Shown here one piece after another: positions 19,808 to 31,660 of a DNA stretch of 64,000 nt. The first letter of the stretch is position 1. Every line of letters starts with the position of its first letter. Both the position numbers and the translations under genes were made by a program. The notes beneath the pieces were generated by a model. The model made no database searches. It had not been told where the DNA came from and saw nothing but the letters and a program-made list of their open reading frames with translations. Source of the DNA: Hyalella azteca (lineage: Eukaryota; Arthropoda; Malacostraca; Amphipoda; Hyalellidae); contig NW_025943963.1 in the NCBI RefSeq assembly GCF_000764305.2, positions 154,303 through 218,302 of the forward strand, given 5' to 3'.

Positions 19808-20789
19808 AGGTAACTAAAGATCAGCGTCTTCAGACGGTCAGACCGTCTATATATGTGCCCGGCCGGTAATTTTCGCCTATCTTAATTAAATGTGAAAGAA
19901 CTCCCCCACCCTAACCCTTTCGCAATCTGTCGTCAAGGCATAAATCAACGTAAAGAGATGATTTTGGTACCGTTGGATAGGTCAGAATGTCAGCTTTACG
20001 GTGAGACTAAAAACCGGAAAAGTGAAATTTGCTATTTCTTGACCCAGAAAATCAGACAGTAAAGGGTATTAAGCGCCGACATCAACATGTTATGTTAATT
20101 TATAATTTCCTATCGAACCAGACGATAGAGGATAAATTAAGAATTCGGTCGAAATTTGTTGCAGAGGGGAAATTTAAGCAACATGAATCTTCTATGAATC
20201 TAACGGAATTTTTTAGTATAGAGTATAGACTATAGAACCTTTCAAAATTATTTGTGGCCGCTCCTGGCTTTTTTCTTAGTTGATTTGGCTTTTTTTTTCT
20301 CCTGAAACCATCTGGTTCTGGCTTCTTCTGGGCTTCTGGCCAGCGTTGCCAGATGGTATATTTTTATACCAAATTTCACAAATTGGTATTTCCAGAAGAT
20401 GTCTGGTATGAATATCCTAGATCTGGTATATTTGCCTAAATCTGGTATTTTCTGGCTTGCTGCGAATTTACTGCATCAAGTTCCACCTCGGAAGTTTGAA
20501 CTTCCTCGTTCCTCCAGCGTAGGCGACTAGGCGTGGATTATATGGATTACCTTCAGAGCGGCGCGACTAGAGCTTACAAGTCATTTTTGGACCCGCAAGT
20601 TTACCGCTTGATGAAATAACCTCAATCTAATTGTTAACATTTAACAACAGTGTTTAGTACGATATAAGGACGAAAGTGATGATCCTTGATTGATTACTGA
20701 TCAGTGATGGTATGGCCTAGGACGAGTAAGGTTGTCGAACCGATCTTTGCGACGCAAGCTCCACCATTTTTGTTTGGCGGTTTCGAATN
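19808..20789. other. Non-coding region with TCTGGTAT repeats
   Basis: No gene recognised. Positions 20350-20460 contain four degenerate TCTGGTAT(A) units. A single unresolved base (N) lies at 20789. Confidence 0.5.
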
Positions 20790-21350
20790 CTAGTCTGGAA
20801 AAGTCCTATTTTTGTCTGAAATATCGCGGCTCTAATATCATATAATTTCAGTAGGTATGAAATCTCGCGGCTCGAATGTCATAAATTTTTGTTTGATTAA
20901 AAAATCGCGGTTTGCACTTTGCAAACATGTCATTTCATAAAATTTTCAACTTCTGCATGGCGCAATCCGCATTGCTTTACCCGTTTACCGTTCCCACCAA
21001 AAATATCTTGCAGAAAAAACATAAACATTGTAATGTAAACAGATCAACGAAACGTTTTGTTGAAGATCGCGCATAGTTGCGGTCATGTCAAAGCGGTCAG
21101 ACTCACAGACTGCATTAATGTGTGCTGAACTTACAGTAGACACAAATTTTATTGTCGCCGTTTGACTGTTTAAGGGTAAAGTTAGAGATTTGGGGTAACA
21201 TGTGCATGGACTTCGTAAATAAATTTGCACCTCGTAAATGGCTTTTCATGGCCAAGATATGGAACTCACGGTTCGGTGAAATCGAATCACGGCTGGCAAA
21301 TCCATAAAACCACGGCTCGAAAAATTCAGTCGCGGCTCGCCAAGTAGATA
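20790..21350 (-). repeat. Inverted copy of the dispersed repeat found in duplications A and B
   Basis: The reverse complement of this segment follows the order of 4165-4920: GAGCCGCGACTGAATTTTT, GGTTTTATGGATTTGCCAGCC, then TGCAAAC...TTTTTCAATCAAACAAAAAT and ATGATATTAGAGC. Related sequence recurs at 21550-21700 and 22920-23900. No coding potential seen. Confidence 0.75.
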
Positions 21351-21363
21351 TATTCCATACTAG

Positions 21364-22094
21364 ATAACAGGGGTGAACCAGTGGCTAGCCTCAGACAGGG
21401 ACAGGCTAGGTACATTGTTTTTAAAATTTCTGATTTCTGGGTGGTCAAATGAGGAGGCAAAGCACGGTGCACAATTTGGGAATTTTGGTTGAAATTTGTC
21501 CACTGCAATACTTAGCTTAAGACCTTAAGGTTAAGTTAGCTACTAAGGGCAGGTCAGGAAAAGTCTTACCTTTTTTTCTGAAATATCACGGCTCTAATAT
21601 CATCATTATTGTGTATTTTTGTTTGATTGAAAAAAATCATGGTTTGCACTTTGACTTTGCAAACATGATGTTTCATAAAATTTTCTATTTCCAAAGTCCA
21701 CATAACTTCAACGCTCCTGCCAAAATATCCTACAAAACTTGATAACAACAACTGCAGGATTGGAATTTTCCTACTTGTTTCTGAAATCTTGGGAAATCTG
21801 TTACATTTGGAATCTTGTGGCCTGATCATGCACTTCTGTCAACAATTAGATAGGAAGTAATTCATCTTTGGGAAATCTTGCAGTTCCAGAAATGGCAGAT
21901 TTGCAGGAAAGCTCTAGTCGCAGCCCTAATGGTAGAAATTTTCCATGCTTGATGCTTGACAACGAGTAACCCAAAACATTTCCTTGAAGATCTCATAGTT
22001 GCGGTCACATCAGAGCGCGGACTTGCCGCCGAGAGCAGTGAGTGAATGAGACACTGAGACTGCATTTTCACATGTTCATGCTTCAGTTGACACC
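21364..22094 (-). repeat. Direct duplication copy C (partner at 22760-23636)
   Basis: Begins ATAACAGGGGTGAACCAGTGG and ends CATGTTCATGCTTCAGTTGAC, as copy D does. Includes part of the dispersed repeat (inverted relative to A/B). It keeps the empty site CTCATAGT (21992-21999) where copy D has a MITE. Confidence 0.8.
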
Positions 22095-22759
22095 AGGGTG
22101 GAATTCTAGAAATGGAAGTTCACTTATAAAAAAGCTTTCCACCCAAGGTGGAATGCTTTACTTAGATACAGTGCTGTGCCAGGTGACTGACTATAAATGA
22201 AAAGGAGGATCAAAAGTGGACAAACTGTTTCAATTGTACAGTACCTCAGATTTACCCCTGAATTCCCTGCTGAACTGATCATCAAATACCTCCAAGCCAC
22301 CAACATGCTCAACAACATTTAATGCACCCTGAAGAATGCGGATTGGGGGCGCCAATACTCAAGACGGTGACGCGCCTCATCTTAACCAAGTAACCAAGTA
22401 AGTAACTGTTGTGTTGCAGTTGTGGCTGCCGGCGGCCCGGCTGGTGACACCGTGACAGCCTGGTGTCAACCTGTCAAGACTCAAAGTCACTGTCAAGTTG
22501 GCCAAATTAAAATTGAATTGATTCCAAAGAATCTGTTGTTTATTACTTAGTTACTAGCCTAATGACCCTAATCTTAATCTATGGCGGCAATGGCCCTGCC
22601 CCCAGCCAGGGTGCAGAAAAAAGGCAAATACCTATCTGAAGACATTTAAGAAAATTTAGCTAGGCCTATGCCTTCAGTAGATCTTGCTGACACATTTGGA
22701 ATGAAATTATTGCATTTTAGATATTTACAAATCTTCAGCAATGCTAATTGCTAACTGCA
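22095..22759. other. Spacer between copies C and D
   Basis: No gene recognised. Contains a short GC-rich patch near 22420-22470 (GTTGTGGCTGCCGGCGGCCC). Confidence 0.5.
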
Positions 22760-23636
22760 TAACAGGGGTGAACCAGTGGCTACATTGTTTTTAAAATTTC
22801 CGATTTCTGGTTGGTCGAATGAGGAGGCAAAGCACAATTTGGGAATTTTGGTTGAAATTTGTCCACTGCAGTATGAATAAGGTACTTAGCTACTAAGGGC
22901 AGGTCAGGACACTCAGGAAAAGTCTTACTTTTTTCTGAAATATCACAGCTCTAATATCATGTATTTTTCTTTGATTGAAAAAATCATGGTTTGCACTTTG
23001 CAAACATGATGTTTCATAAAATTTTCTATTTTCAAAATCCACATAACTTCAACGCTCCTGCCAAAATATCCTACAGAACTCGATAACAACAACTGCAGGA
23101 TTGGAAATTTCCTACTTGTTTCTGAATTCTGAAATCTTGGGAAATCTGTTACATTTGGAATCTTATGGCCTGATCATGCACTTCTGTCAACAATTAGATA
23201 GGAAGTAATTCATCTTTCAGAAATCTTGCAGTTCCAGAAATGGCAGATTTGCAGGAAAGCTCTAGTCGCAGACTCGCAGCCCTAAGGCTAATGGTAGAAA
23301 ATTTCCATGCTTGATGCTTGACAACAAGTAACCCAAAACATTTCCTTGAAGATCTTGTAGTCATAGTGGCAAACCAGTGATTTTTTAGATTCAGTTCATT
23401 TATAATTTCCTTATTTACTCAATATTTTAACAGATTTCTTATAATGATAATTCTGGTATTCAAGATACTTTACTGGTCTACTTATAGGACTCAAAAATGA
23501 ACTTGAGGAATAGTGTAAAAAACTCTCTGCTTTGCCACTATGCTCGTAGTTGCGGTCACGTCAGAGCGCGGACTCGCCGCCGAGAGCAGTGAGACACTGA
23601 GACTTCATTTTCACATGTTCATGCTTCAGTTGACAC
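22760..23636 (-). repeat. Direct duplication copy D
   Basis: Matches copy C in order and differs mainly by the MITE at 23362-23542. Sequence beyond 23636 to about 23900 continues as an inverted match of the A/B repeat (4160-4400). Confidence 0.8.
23362..23542 (+). mobile_element. 181-bp hAT-like MITE (CATAGTGGCAAA family) with target duplication
   Basis: Exact 12-bp inverted termini CATAGTGGCAAA / TTTGCCACTATG. Flanked by CTTGTAGT (23354-23361) and CTCGTAGT (23543-23550), an 8-bp duplication with one mismatch. Copy C has a single CTCATAGT at the same place (21992-21999). Non-autonomous. Confidence 0.8.
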
Positions 23637-23900
23637 TTAACTTGACTTAAGTGAAGACAAATGTTAGTGTTGCTGTACAATTGGACTGTTTTTAGGGCAA
23701 AATTAGATACCTATATGGGGTAACATGTGCATGCAACTTTGTAAACAAGTATGTGCCTTTGTGGCTTGTAAATAACTTCTCATGCCCTAGATATGGAATT
23801 CATGGCTCAACGAAATGGAATCACAGTTGTCAAACCCATAAAACCATGGCTTTAAAAATCCAGTTGCTGTTTGCCAAGTTCTCAAGTTGATATATTCAAT

Positions 23901-25490
23901 GCCTGACTCTTAAAACTTTTCTGATACTTAAAATATTTTGATATGTCGCCCTCGCGGCGACGGCAGGAAAAGTATATTTATGCCTGAAAGTTCAGATGTA
24001 ATTCACGTTAGAGCTTGGATGAAGTATATAGCCTTATGTCCCTGGAGTGCTGAAGGTTATGAGAAGATACAATCATCAATGTTTGTTTGGTAAAAATTTT
24101 GATGAAAATTGTTTGCAACGCATTTTAAAGACTGCCAGAAACATGGCAATGCATCTTGGGTACTGTTGGCAAGGTTTTTGGTCTACAAATGTAGAAATTG
24201 GCAATGCATTCACCAAACTCTGCACCCTGGCTATGGCCCAGTGCCAATAATACTCATAATTCTTTCTAGTACCAGCATGATATGGTTTTCATTGATGAGC
24301 AGCAAATTGAGTAGAGTGCTCTTACTGCTCTAGCTGCCAAGTGGCAGCTTATGTCACTAATGGTAATTGGTAGACTTAGAGTTGCTGTAAATCAAATTTC
24401 CAATATGGGACAAAAGTTTTCTAAATTGGAAGCAAAATGATTTTTGTGGTTTTCCGAATAGGTGGTTTTTCTCTTTTTTTTTTTGACAAAGAAATTAGAA
24501 AAAAGTCCTAGGATTGGATGATATTAGTCAGATTCATGGGCATTTTGTGTGTTTCACAGGTGGCTTCTGCCCAATTTTCCACTTTGGTTGTTGATGCCAC
24601 ATGAGATAACATTCGGCAGGTGCTGCACAGTCTGTGGCTCTGTGCTGAACAGCTTGAGTTACTGCTGATCTATAAATAAGTATAATGCCAATCAAAAATA
24701 TAATTTGTTACATGTGTTTGTTTGGTCAATTACTATAAATATATATTGAAAATATAATGAAATCAGTCCAATCCTACCAGCAAGTTTTGGTTCTAGCTCT
24801 TTATTAAATTGAAAGAGATCATTCTATTGGATGCGAGATACATATATATATATATATATAGGTGCTGTGGTGATTTAATCGAGTTGCATTCTTCACATAC
24901 CTATTTATAACAGAAAAAAATTTTGCAAGCCAGTTCATTCCAATTTCCTGATATACTTTAGGATTTTGTTCAATATCCTATGTATGTATGGTGCTAATCT
25001 CCATTCTACCTACCAAATTACTGCTCCTATAGAACTTGATAAAGAAGGTTCAAATAAATTTATTGCTATTACCATATACGGTATTGTTTATTGTTAACAG
25101 ATTGACACATAAGTTGCCAATCTGCAGCTACTTCAATTAACTTGCCACTTTTTAACATAATCATAAATATAATACTGGTTATACTGGTTAGAATCAAATT
25201 TTATGGGGTTCAATTGCCATATACCGGTAGTAACAAAGTAACTTTTTCAATCACACTAAGAAAGTTGTGGTGTAGTTCTGTAAACAAATTGATTGCTTTG
25301 TTTTGATTGCATTGATGGTTGACAAATTGCTTGATTGGCTAATCCAAAAAGTCAGCTTAATTACAAAGGAAAGAGCCATTTCAGGTTTTTCTATATAATA
25401 TGAATTGTGTTTGTATTCATCTACCTATTTACATTTTCAAATTCTACGCTGCTGATGTAGTAAAAACATCAAAACAATCATTTTTTATTA
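23901..25490. other. Non-coding AT-rich region
   Basis: No gene recognised. A (TA)n microsatellite of about 10 units lies at 24840-24862. Confidence 0.5.
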
Positions 25491-25752
25491 GAATTCTTCT
25501 CTTTAACTTCACTTCTTGTTTGTTTGTCTGCTACAAATTGTATATGGTAATCAATATTCAATGCACTTCTACCTCTCCAATCAATCTGAAATTTTGCACA
25601 CTGGTGCAAAGTCTGAGAAAATGCTTGAATCAATTGACAGAATAAATAATTTAAAAATATTTTTAAAATATTTTTTTAACATTTAAAAATAAAATTAGAA
25701 AATCATTGTACATGTATAACATCGAACACACTGGCTTCTTTAGAAGTGTTGA
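25491..25752 (+). mobile_element. MITE-like element, third copy of the TSG101-intron family
   Basis: Shares the left end (CTTCTCTTTAACTTCACTTC), the interior GATTGA-CTGAAATTTTGCACAC motif and the right end TTTAGAAGTGTTG with the elements at 13470 and 13982. The left terminus is diverged. Confidence 0.6.
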
Positions 25753-26920
25753 CTTTAAAAAGTAATTTTTAAACACATATTATTAATTAGTTATATTCAA
25801 TGAGTTGATCTGCTATTGATCATCTGTTACTTACTAGAATTGATATGCAAGTTGTCATAGTAAGCAAAAATAAATGTGTAGAAAAAAGCTGCTATAACTA
25901 AGCCAGGTTATAATTGCTACTGAGAATCTGGTACAGTAGGTAGTCTCTTTTTCATGCCTCTTATACTTAGTGGAAATTTTAATAGACTTCTTACTAGCTG
26001 AAATAACAAACTAATGCTTCTAATATCATTTATAGTGTCAGAAATATTATGCAGTTTGTTGATAGATTTAAAATAATATAAATAGATCACAGAAATTGCT
26101 TAATTATTGTTCAAATTTAAACGCAAAAATAAATATCCAGATTCTGATCAACCTACTTCAGTAATGTACCCAAGTGCAATCAACTTCCCCACAGCCTTGC
26201 CAGCCTTAAAAAAAATGATCTATTTTGTTAACAAAACTGAACCAGTGAACTTCAACTCCATGGCACAATTGAAAAATTTCTTATTTGTTTTGTGGCAATC
26301 AAACCATGAAAAAAAAAACATAATTCTGACCAGTATAATGTGGTTGTTATTGACAAATCAATTAAGTGCAGTAGCTACTGAAAGTGACTTCTGTGTCAGT
26401 GATGGTACTACGCAATATGCATTGATGTGCAACTCTTTTGAATTATTACAATTTATGCATTGCATGCTTTGTTCAAATGAAAAATTATTGTATCGATGAC
26501 ATATTAATTTTAATCTTTTATTCAATTTTTTATCTGAACCACTGTATTATTTGTAGGCAGTTGATCAAAAGGTTTTATTTATCACTAAATTTTTCTTTCA
26601 GACCTTTTCAGTAAGAGTCCCCAAGAGCATCTACAGCCCTAGATACTCTATATCATTCAGCTGGTTGTGCTCTTAATTCATTTTATTAACTATGAACTTT
26701 CAATTAAAGTAACCAAGATCAGGCTACTTCTTTCTTTATAGAATGTAACTATCTTTATAAAACGCTAGTCATGGTTGTTTCTCCATGATCATCTAGAACT
26801 GTGGCATAAAAGATGCAATGTTGTACTGCTCTTCATCAACATATGAAAATTGCATCTGCAAAAAGTTAAATATTGTACTCAATCATTCAATACCAAGGGG
26901 CAGAGTTTTTGAAATAAGGA
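25753..26920. other. Non-coding AT-rich region with one unassigned open frame
   Basis: An open frame of 111 codons from ATG 26164 to a stop at 26499 has no recognised motif, poor start context and no clear splice sites around it. I do not call it a gene. Confidence 0.4.
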
Positions 26921-27066
26921 ATGGAAATAGTTTACAGTATGCTGAGTGCAGGTCGTATCATCAGATTGCTCATAGCCCTGCTAGGCTGTGTGGCTATATG
27001 GAAGATGTGGAGCTACATGGATGGTAATAAAGGTCCTGCACCCAAACTTGCTCTAATCAATGAAAT
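26921..27066 (+). CDS. Candidate exon with a membrane or signal-anchor segment
   Basis: ATG at 26921 opens a frame of about 49 codons: MEIVYSMLSAG, a hydrophobic stretch RIIRLLIALLGCVAIWKMW, then DGNKGPAPKLALINEM, ending at a strong donor ATG|GTAAGT. This could be the first coding exon of a secreted or type II membrane protein. Alternatively the exon begins at the acceptor TGCAG near 26951. The GILT-like exons are the next plus-strand coding signal, 4.6 kb downstream, but no exon with the CxxC active site was found between them, so a link is speculation. Confidence 0.35.
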
Positions 27067-28914
27067 GGTAAGTGTAAATTTTTCAATTGTAATATTGGCT
27101 AATATTCTAAATGTTGTAGAGAATGGAAATTGTCCTTGGGAATGAGAATTGCAGTTTATTGGCTTAGGAGCACTTGGATTTTCTTGTTTTTTCTTCTTGT
27201 TTCTTTTTTTTATCTAACAGCAGCCATACTGTACAACACTTATTCATACCGGTATTTGAAATGTTAAAGATGAAATATTTGCAAAATACTAGCACTTTTG
27301 GTTTATTAATTTATTGTGCTTTATTTTTTGTAAAACAACTTTGTATAGGTAATAAAATCTGATAGATATTTTGAATACTATACCTACATTTGTTTCAATG
27401 ATGTATAATATTTTTAATGTTCATTGAATAATAAAATCTTATAGTCTTGATACCTTACCTACTAGTACTTCTGGCTTTGGAATATATTATGTTTCATTTC
27501 ATTTAATGTTCTTTGATGCCACTTGGCTAAGTTGGCTTACACTCAGCCCAGCCACCTCCTCCCTCTCGTTACCATTCACTTCCAAAAAATTGTTTAAACT
27601 CTCAATCACGACCACTTCAGGTGCTAGTATCCCTCAATGCACAGTCATTAAGCTTCATTCATCACCCGTTTCCACACACGCACCACGTCTAGAATAACAT
27701 GCAACATCACGTTACCTCTTCACATAAATCATACTCCATTAATTTTGGTATACTCACACTCATAAAATATTGAATATTTCTGTGCCATCTCTTTACCTGT
27801 TATAGGTATTCATTAATTCCACTCCTCTTACATTGAATATCTTTGCTAATATATTTTTGCGCCATGATTTTTCATCGTAATGCTTTCATTACGACCAATT
27901 TTAACCAAGTGTGAATAATCATGTAAGACGCCTAAATTATTTTGACCTCTAGAACTGCAACAAGCAAGTCTGAATATATCCATGATAGGAAGCAAATTAT
28001 ATTTAGGACGTTAGCTCAAATTATTTACCTCTATAAAATAAGCCTGTGTGACGCATGGCCCTGAGATAATGCACGAATTCCTTTTAGGTTTTTTACTGTA
28101 TATTGGTATATATAATAATAACGGAGGCTATGAGAATATGTTGCATGGAAATTTTTTACAAGTTTTAATAATTCTGCTTTGCCGACATATGTAGATGTTT
28201 TTTTACAAAATGTTCGTTGCATAGACCAGTCTCTTGACTTCGAAACTTTAACACTGTTTCGTATACAAAAATTGTGTAAGTCATTCGCAATTTTTCTACA
28301 TTGAGAAATTTCTGTGCTGATAGGCAATTGTTCCTACTTGGTGATAATTGTATGCGGAGTTGACTTTTTTTAACCGACCGAGGAAGTCGTTAGGTTTACC
28401 GGCTTGTTTACGTGGTTGCCAGCGTGGCCTTGCTTGCTGTCAGCATATTTTTTCCTTCTAGGCTCCACTTTTCCTCCAATGAATGAGCTTTACTCTTGTT
28501 GGTTTTCAAGACGCTTTTATCCTGAGAGACGTTACTGGTCGGAAATTGATCATTGCTCTACCGGCTCGAAAGTCGAAGTAACATTACTTTGTGTCACTGA
28601 CTCTGGCAATCGCGTAGCTATTGCGAAACACTCTTGGAAAATAGAGCTGATATTTGATTTATTTCTGTGTGGTTGTTTATATTTAATATATTGTTAAGTA
28701 GCGACATCGTGGAGCGACCACGTGGAGTAAACGAACCGCCACGTGCAGCAGAATACGTAATCTTATCTCAACGCTGTACACGCGTGACGCTCTGAGTTTA
28801 GAACTGATGCGTTTTAGTAGCTCTGTATTACTAATTATAGCATTCACATCGTTATCAAACTTGAGTGGCTGAATCAGACTTTGGTTCGGTTTTGTCTTAA
28901 GTTAATATACCGAA
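27067..28914. other. Non-coding region
   Basis: No gene recognised. An open minus-strand frame of 98 codons at 28031-28327 has an upstream acceptor-like TATCAGCACAG and plausible amino-acid use (SRDWSMQRTFCKKTSTYVG), but no family match or donor was found. Confidence 0.4.
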
Positions 28915-29234
28915 TCAATCAATTATTTTGCTGTTATTTGGGTTGAATACATAAAAAACAAAATCAAAAATGTTTTCCAGCTGCAGTAGTCTATGATGTC
29001 TGTCTGTCATCGTCATTATCTGGTGGGAGTTTGGACGAATATATAATTGTGTTGATGCAAGTGTTGGTGAACCTGTTGGGTTGGTACACTTGCGTTGCTG
29101 ACCATCTGTGGTCCGAATCATGCTGATGGATGAATGACGTGCCATCGGCATAAGTTCTTTTCTGAAATCAGAGTTTCCACTGTCCAATAAAATCGCGTTG
29201 ACATTGTGGCTATTCGAAGTATCGAGGTAAACTC
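28915..29234 (-). CDS. Candidate minus-strand exon, Ser/Thr/His-rich, unrecognised
   Basis: From an acceptor-like CTGACCAG|G (exon start 29234) a frame stays open for about 105 codons to a TGA at 28915. Its peptide looks protein-like: LDTSNSHNVNAILLDSGNSD, ELMPMARHSSISMIRTTDGQ, QRKCTNPTGSPTLASTQLYI. The composition changes to Phe-rich after LLQLENIF, which suggests the real exon ends earlier, but no clear donor is visible. Family not recognised. Confidence 0.3.
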
Positions 29235-29284
29235 CTGGTCAGCCTGCTTCTGCTTTATCACTACACAGTTTCGTAAAACTCAAT

Positions 29285-29386
29285 CTTGGCATTATCGGGT
29301 ATGCCAGCCGATAATGCCAAGCCGGCATCATCGATTATGCCAAGCCGGCATGATCGATTATGTCAAGCCGCCATGATCGATTATGC
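29285..29386 (+). repeat. 23-bp minisatellite starting with a 14-bp-arm hairpin
   Basis: About four copies of a unit like CGATTATGCCAAGCCGGCATG. The first part forms an inverted repeat, CTTGGCATTATCGG (29285-29298) against 29308-29321, with a 9-bp loop. Confidence 0.85.
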
Positions 29387-29789
29387 CAAATTGTTTCTGT
29401 TACCTTCTTTAGATAAGTCTGCTAAAATTCTAATATGTAGCCCGCACCTTAAAATTTACCTCATTACCTCCGTTTCATTTCAGATATACGAATGTTTTTG
29501 GAAAAGTCTAACGTAACGCTTTATCTAGATTGGTTCTTGGTCACTAATTTTTTACAGGAATTTGACCAAATTTAGTAAATATTTATCATTGACTTTACTT
29601 AACTCAATATAATAAAGACGAGCGATGAAGTCTTCTACCTCATAGACTAGCATTAGAGTTTTTATTACAAGCAATGATATTGGCCGGAGCAAGAATGGCG
29701 TTTCTTTTTTGTCCAACTGTATTCGTTCTGTCTCTTGGTACTCGATAGGTTCGAACTGACCGCAATATTTGAATTTAAGGCAAGTAATC

Positions 29790-30455
29790 ATGCCGGAGAA
29801 GATTGTCAACGACTTTTCTTCTAAATCTCGGGTTTGCAGCTCGCCTTATTTGATCAGCATCTGGACATCGGTTCTGATCGTATGGGTTTTTGCACTCATC
29901 ATTATTTGCGATGTTCAAATCTACACCATGGATTCGAATAAAACTTCCCGTACTGGCCATTCTCTTATGACTTCCAAACCCAACCGACAGAATTACTTTC
30001 ATTCACTTCCTAATTTTATCATGTATGTGAAACATCCAACCAGAAACAGAGGAAAAAATCTAAATTATGGTATAAGAAGATCAGTCTGTAAAAAGAATAT
30101 TTTTGTCGGTATTAATACTCATTGCAAGAAGCGGGAAAACCAACCTCGCATTTTAAATCCAAGGTTACTCAAAAAATTGAATGCTTTCCATAGTTACACT
30201 GGGGCTTATCTAGATGTTTGGATTCCTGTAAGCTCCCGTACACGACCGGTGCTTAGCTCAAGCGTTAGTCTGCATTCGCTCATCTTCGCTTCTGTGCCAT
30301 CCAAGGAAAGTTCGTCGGCATACAGAGCCCAGCTTTTGAAGGAACGCTACCGCATTATGAACATGAAATCTGCTCGGTTCTATTCCGCCTCGAGTCGAGT
30401 GCATGACGTACGTGGTGACCGAACAACTCTGGTGCGTCACCAAACTTGTGTTTAG
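29790..30455 (+). CDS. Hypothetical 221-aa intronless frame with one membrane segment
   Basis: ATG at 29790 (A at -3) to TAG. It is the longest open frame in the window and long for this base composition. The start MPEKIVNDFSSKSRVCSSP leads to a hydrophobic segment at residues 21-40 (LISIWTSVLIVWVFALIIIC). A polar, Arg/Lys/Ser-rich tail of about 180 residues follows, with Cys only near residue 108, near residue 120 and at the end. This layout would suit a single-pass anchor. The opposite strand is also open over two thirds of it, and no family is recognised, so it may be chance. The frame also continues upstream to 29769 without another ATG. Confidence 0.35.
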   Translation: MPEKIVNDFSSKSRVCSSPYLISIWTSVLIVWVFALIIICDVQIYTMDSNKTSRTGHSLMTSKPNRQNYFHSLPNFIMYVKHPTRNRGKNLNYGIRRSVCKKNIFVGINTHCKKRENQPRILNPRLLKKLNAFHSYTGAYLDVWIPVSSRTRPVLSSSVSLHSLIFASVPSKESSSAYRAQLLKERYRIMNMKSARFYSASSRVHDVRGDRTTLVRHQTCV

Positions 30456-31660
30456 TTAGATTTTATATAATTCTAGTAGTAAACTTAATGTAATTTATGT
30501 GCGGTAAGACATGACTCTTATCGATAATGAACTGCAGGCTCTTCTCATTTGTATCTCTTTATCATCCGTTATTATTAGCAGCTGCGCTTCATGAAAGCAG
30601 TATTCATCCAATTAAGGCGGGTGATGAAAAAAATTCATCCTACCAAGTATTTCGTTACTTGTCCAATTTAAATTTCACTTCTCTGGAAGTTGAAGGGTCT
30701 TGTGTGTTGGTCATCCTGATTCAGTTTGGCCAGACAAAAGGGCGGATCAATGCTATGTGCTGGAAGTGTGTCACCATTTCGACAATATTACCTATTCATT
30801 TTTCTGGGTCTCCCAAGGGGTCGGTACCAGGGACCGTACTTTAAAAAACTCGCTCAAGTACACGTAGCGGCCGATTTATCGACTGAAGTTAGTAGGTTTA
30901 ACATGAAAAGGCGTCGGTGATTGCCTGACGGAGTTACAAACTCGTAACTATTTATGCTAGTATGGCCATTGACTTCTAGATATAAATAACACCATTGACG
31001 ATGGTTGGTTTATCCTAGACCGTTGATTAAATCTCATGAATTTAGTCTGTTATCTAATCTAAACAGTGCCGGCAATTTTATTTTTACGATGATCATTTTT
31101 TTTGTCGTATTTTGTGGTGGCCTGAAAGCCCTGAGCTGTTCATCTCGCTCGTACGACTTTACCTCACCGATTGTACTCGTATGCACCTAAAATGGTTACA
31201 AAATAAAAATTAATGAATGTGTGATTGTATCTCATTCATATCTTTTAACATTTCTTAAGTCTGACTTATCCCGCAAATTGTTTCATTTTATGCCATATTA
31301 ATTCTCATTTGCTTTGAGGTGAATTTAAAAGGTTCCCTATGAAAATCTTTATTCTGAAGAAATTTGGTGTCTGCAAGCTGAATGAAATAAGAGCAATTGG
31401 CGAAAATACGAGACGCCAATTTAGCGAACTGATTAATCAAAATTTGTGTTGCGGGCTACGTCAACCAATGTTGCCCCACTAACCAAAATCAAGAATTTAA
31501 GAGCAAATAAAACAGCCAAGAAATTTACCATATCTTAAGAATGAATTTATTCTTAAGAAAGGGTGAGTTTTTTGGCTATATTCTTTGCTTTTTAAGTCTT
31601 TATAAACTTGCGATTTAAGCAATCAAGTGATTGTAATACTTATAACCAAAACCTATTCAG
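30456..31660. other. Non-coding region before the GILT-like exons
   Basis: I looked here for an exon carrying the GILT CxxC active site and found none. No other gene recognised. Confidence 0.5.

Noticed and set aside
26107..26499. 130-codon open frame
   Set aside because: No ATG at its start, no recognised motif, no splice sites; kept only as a note.
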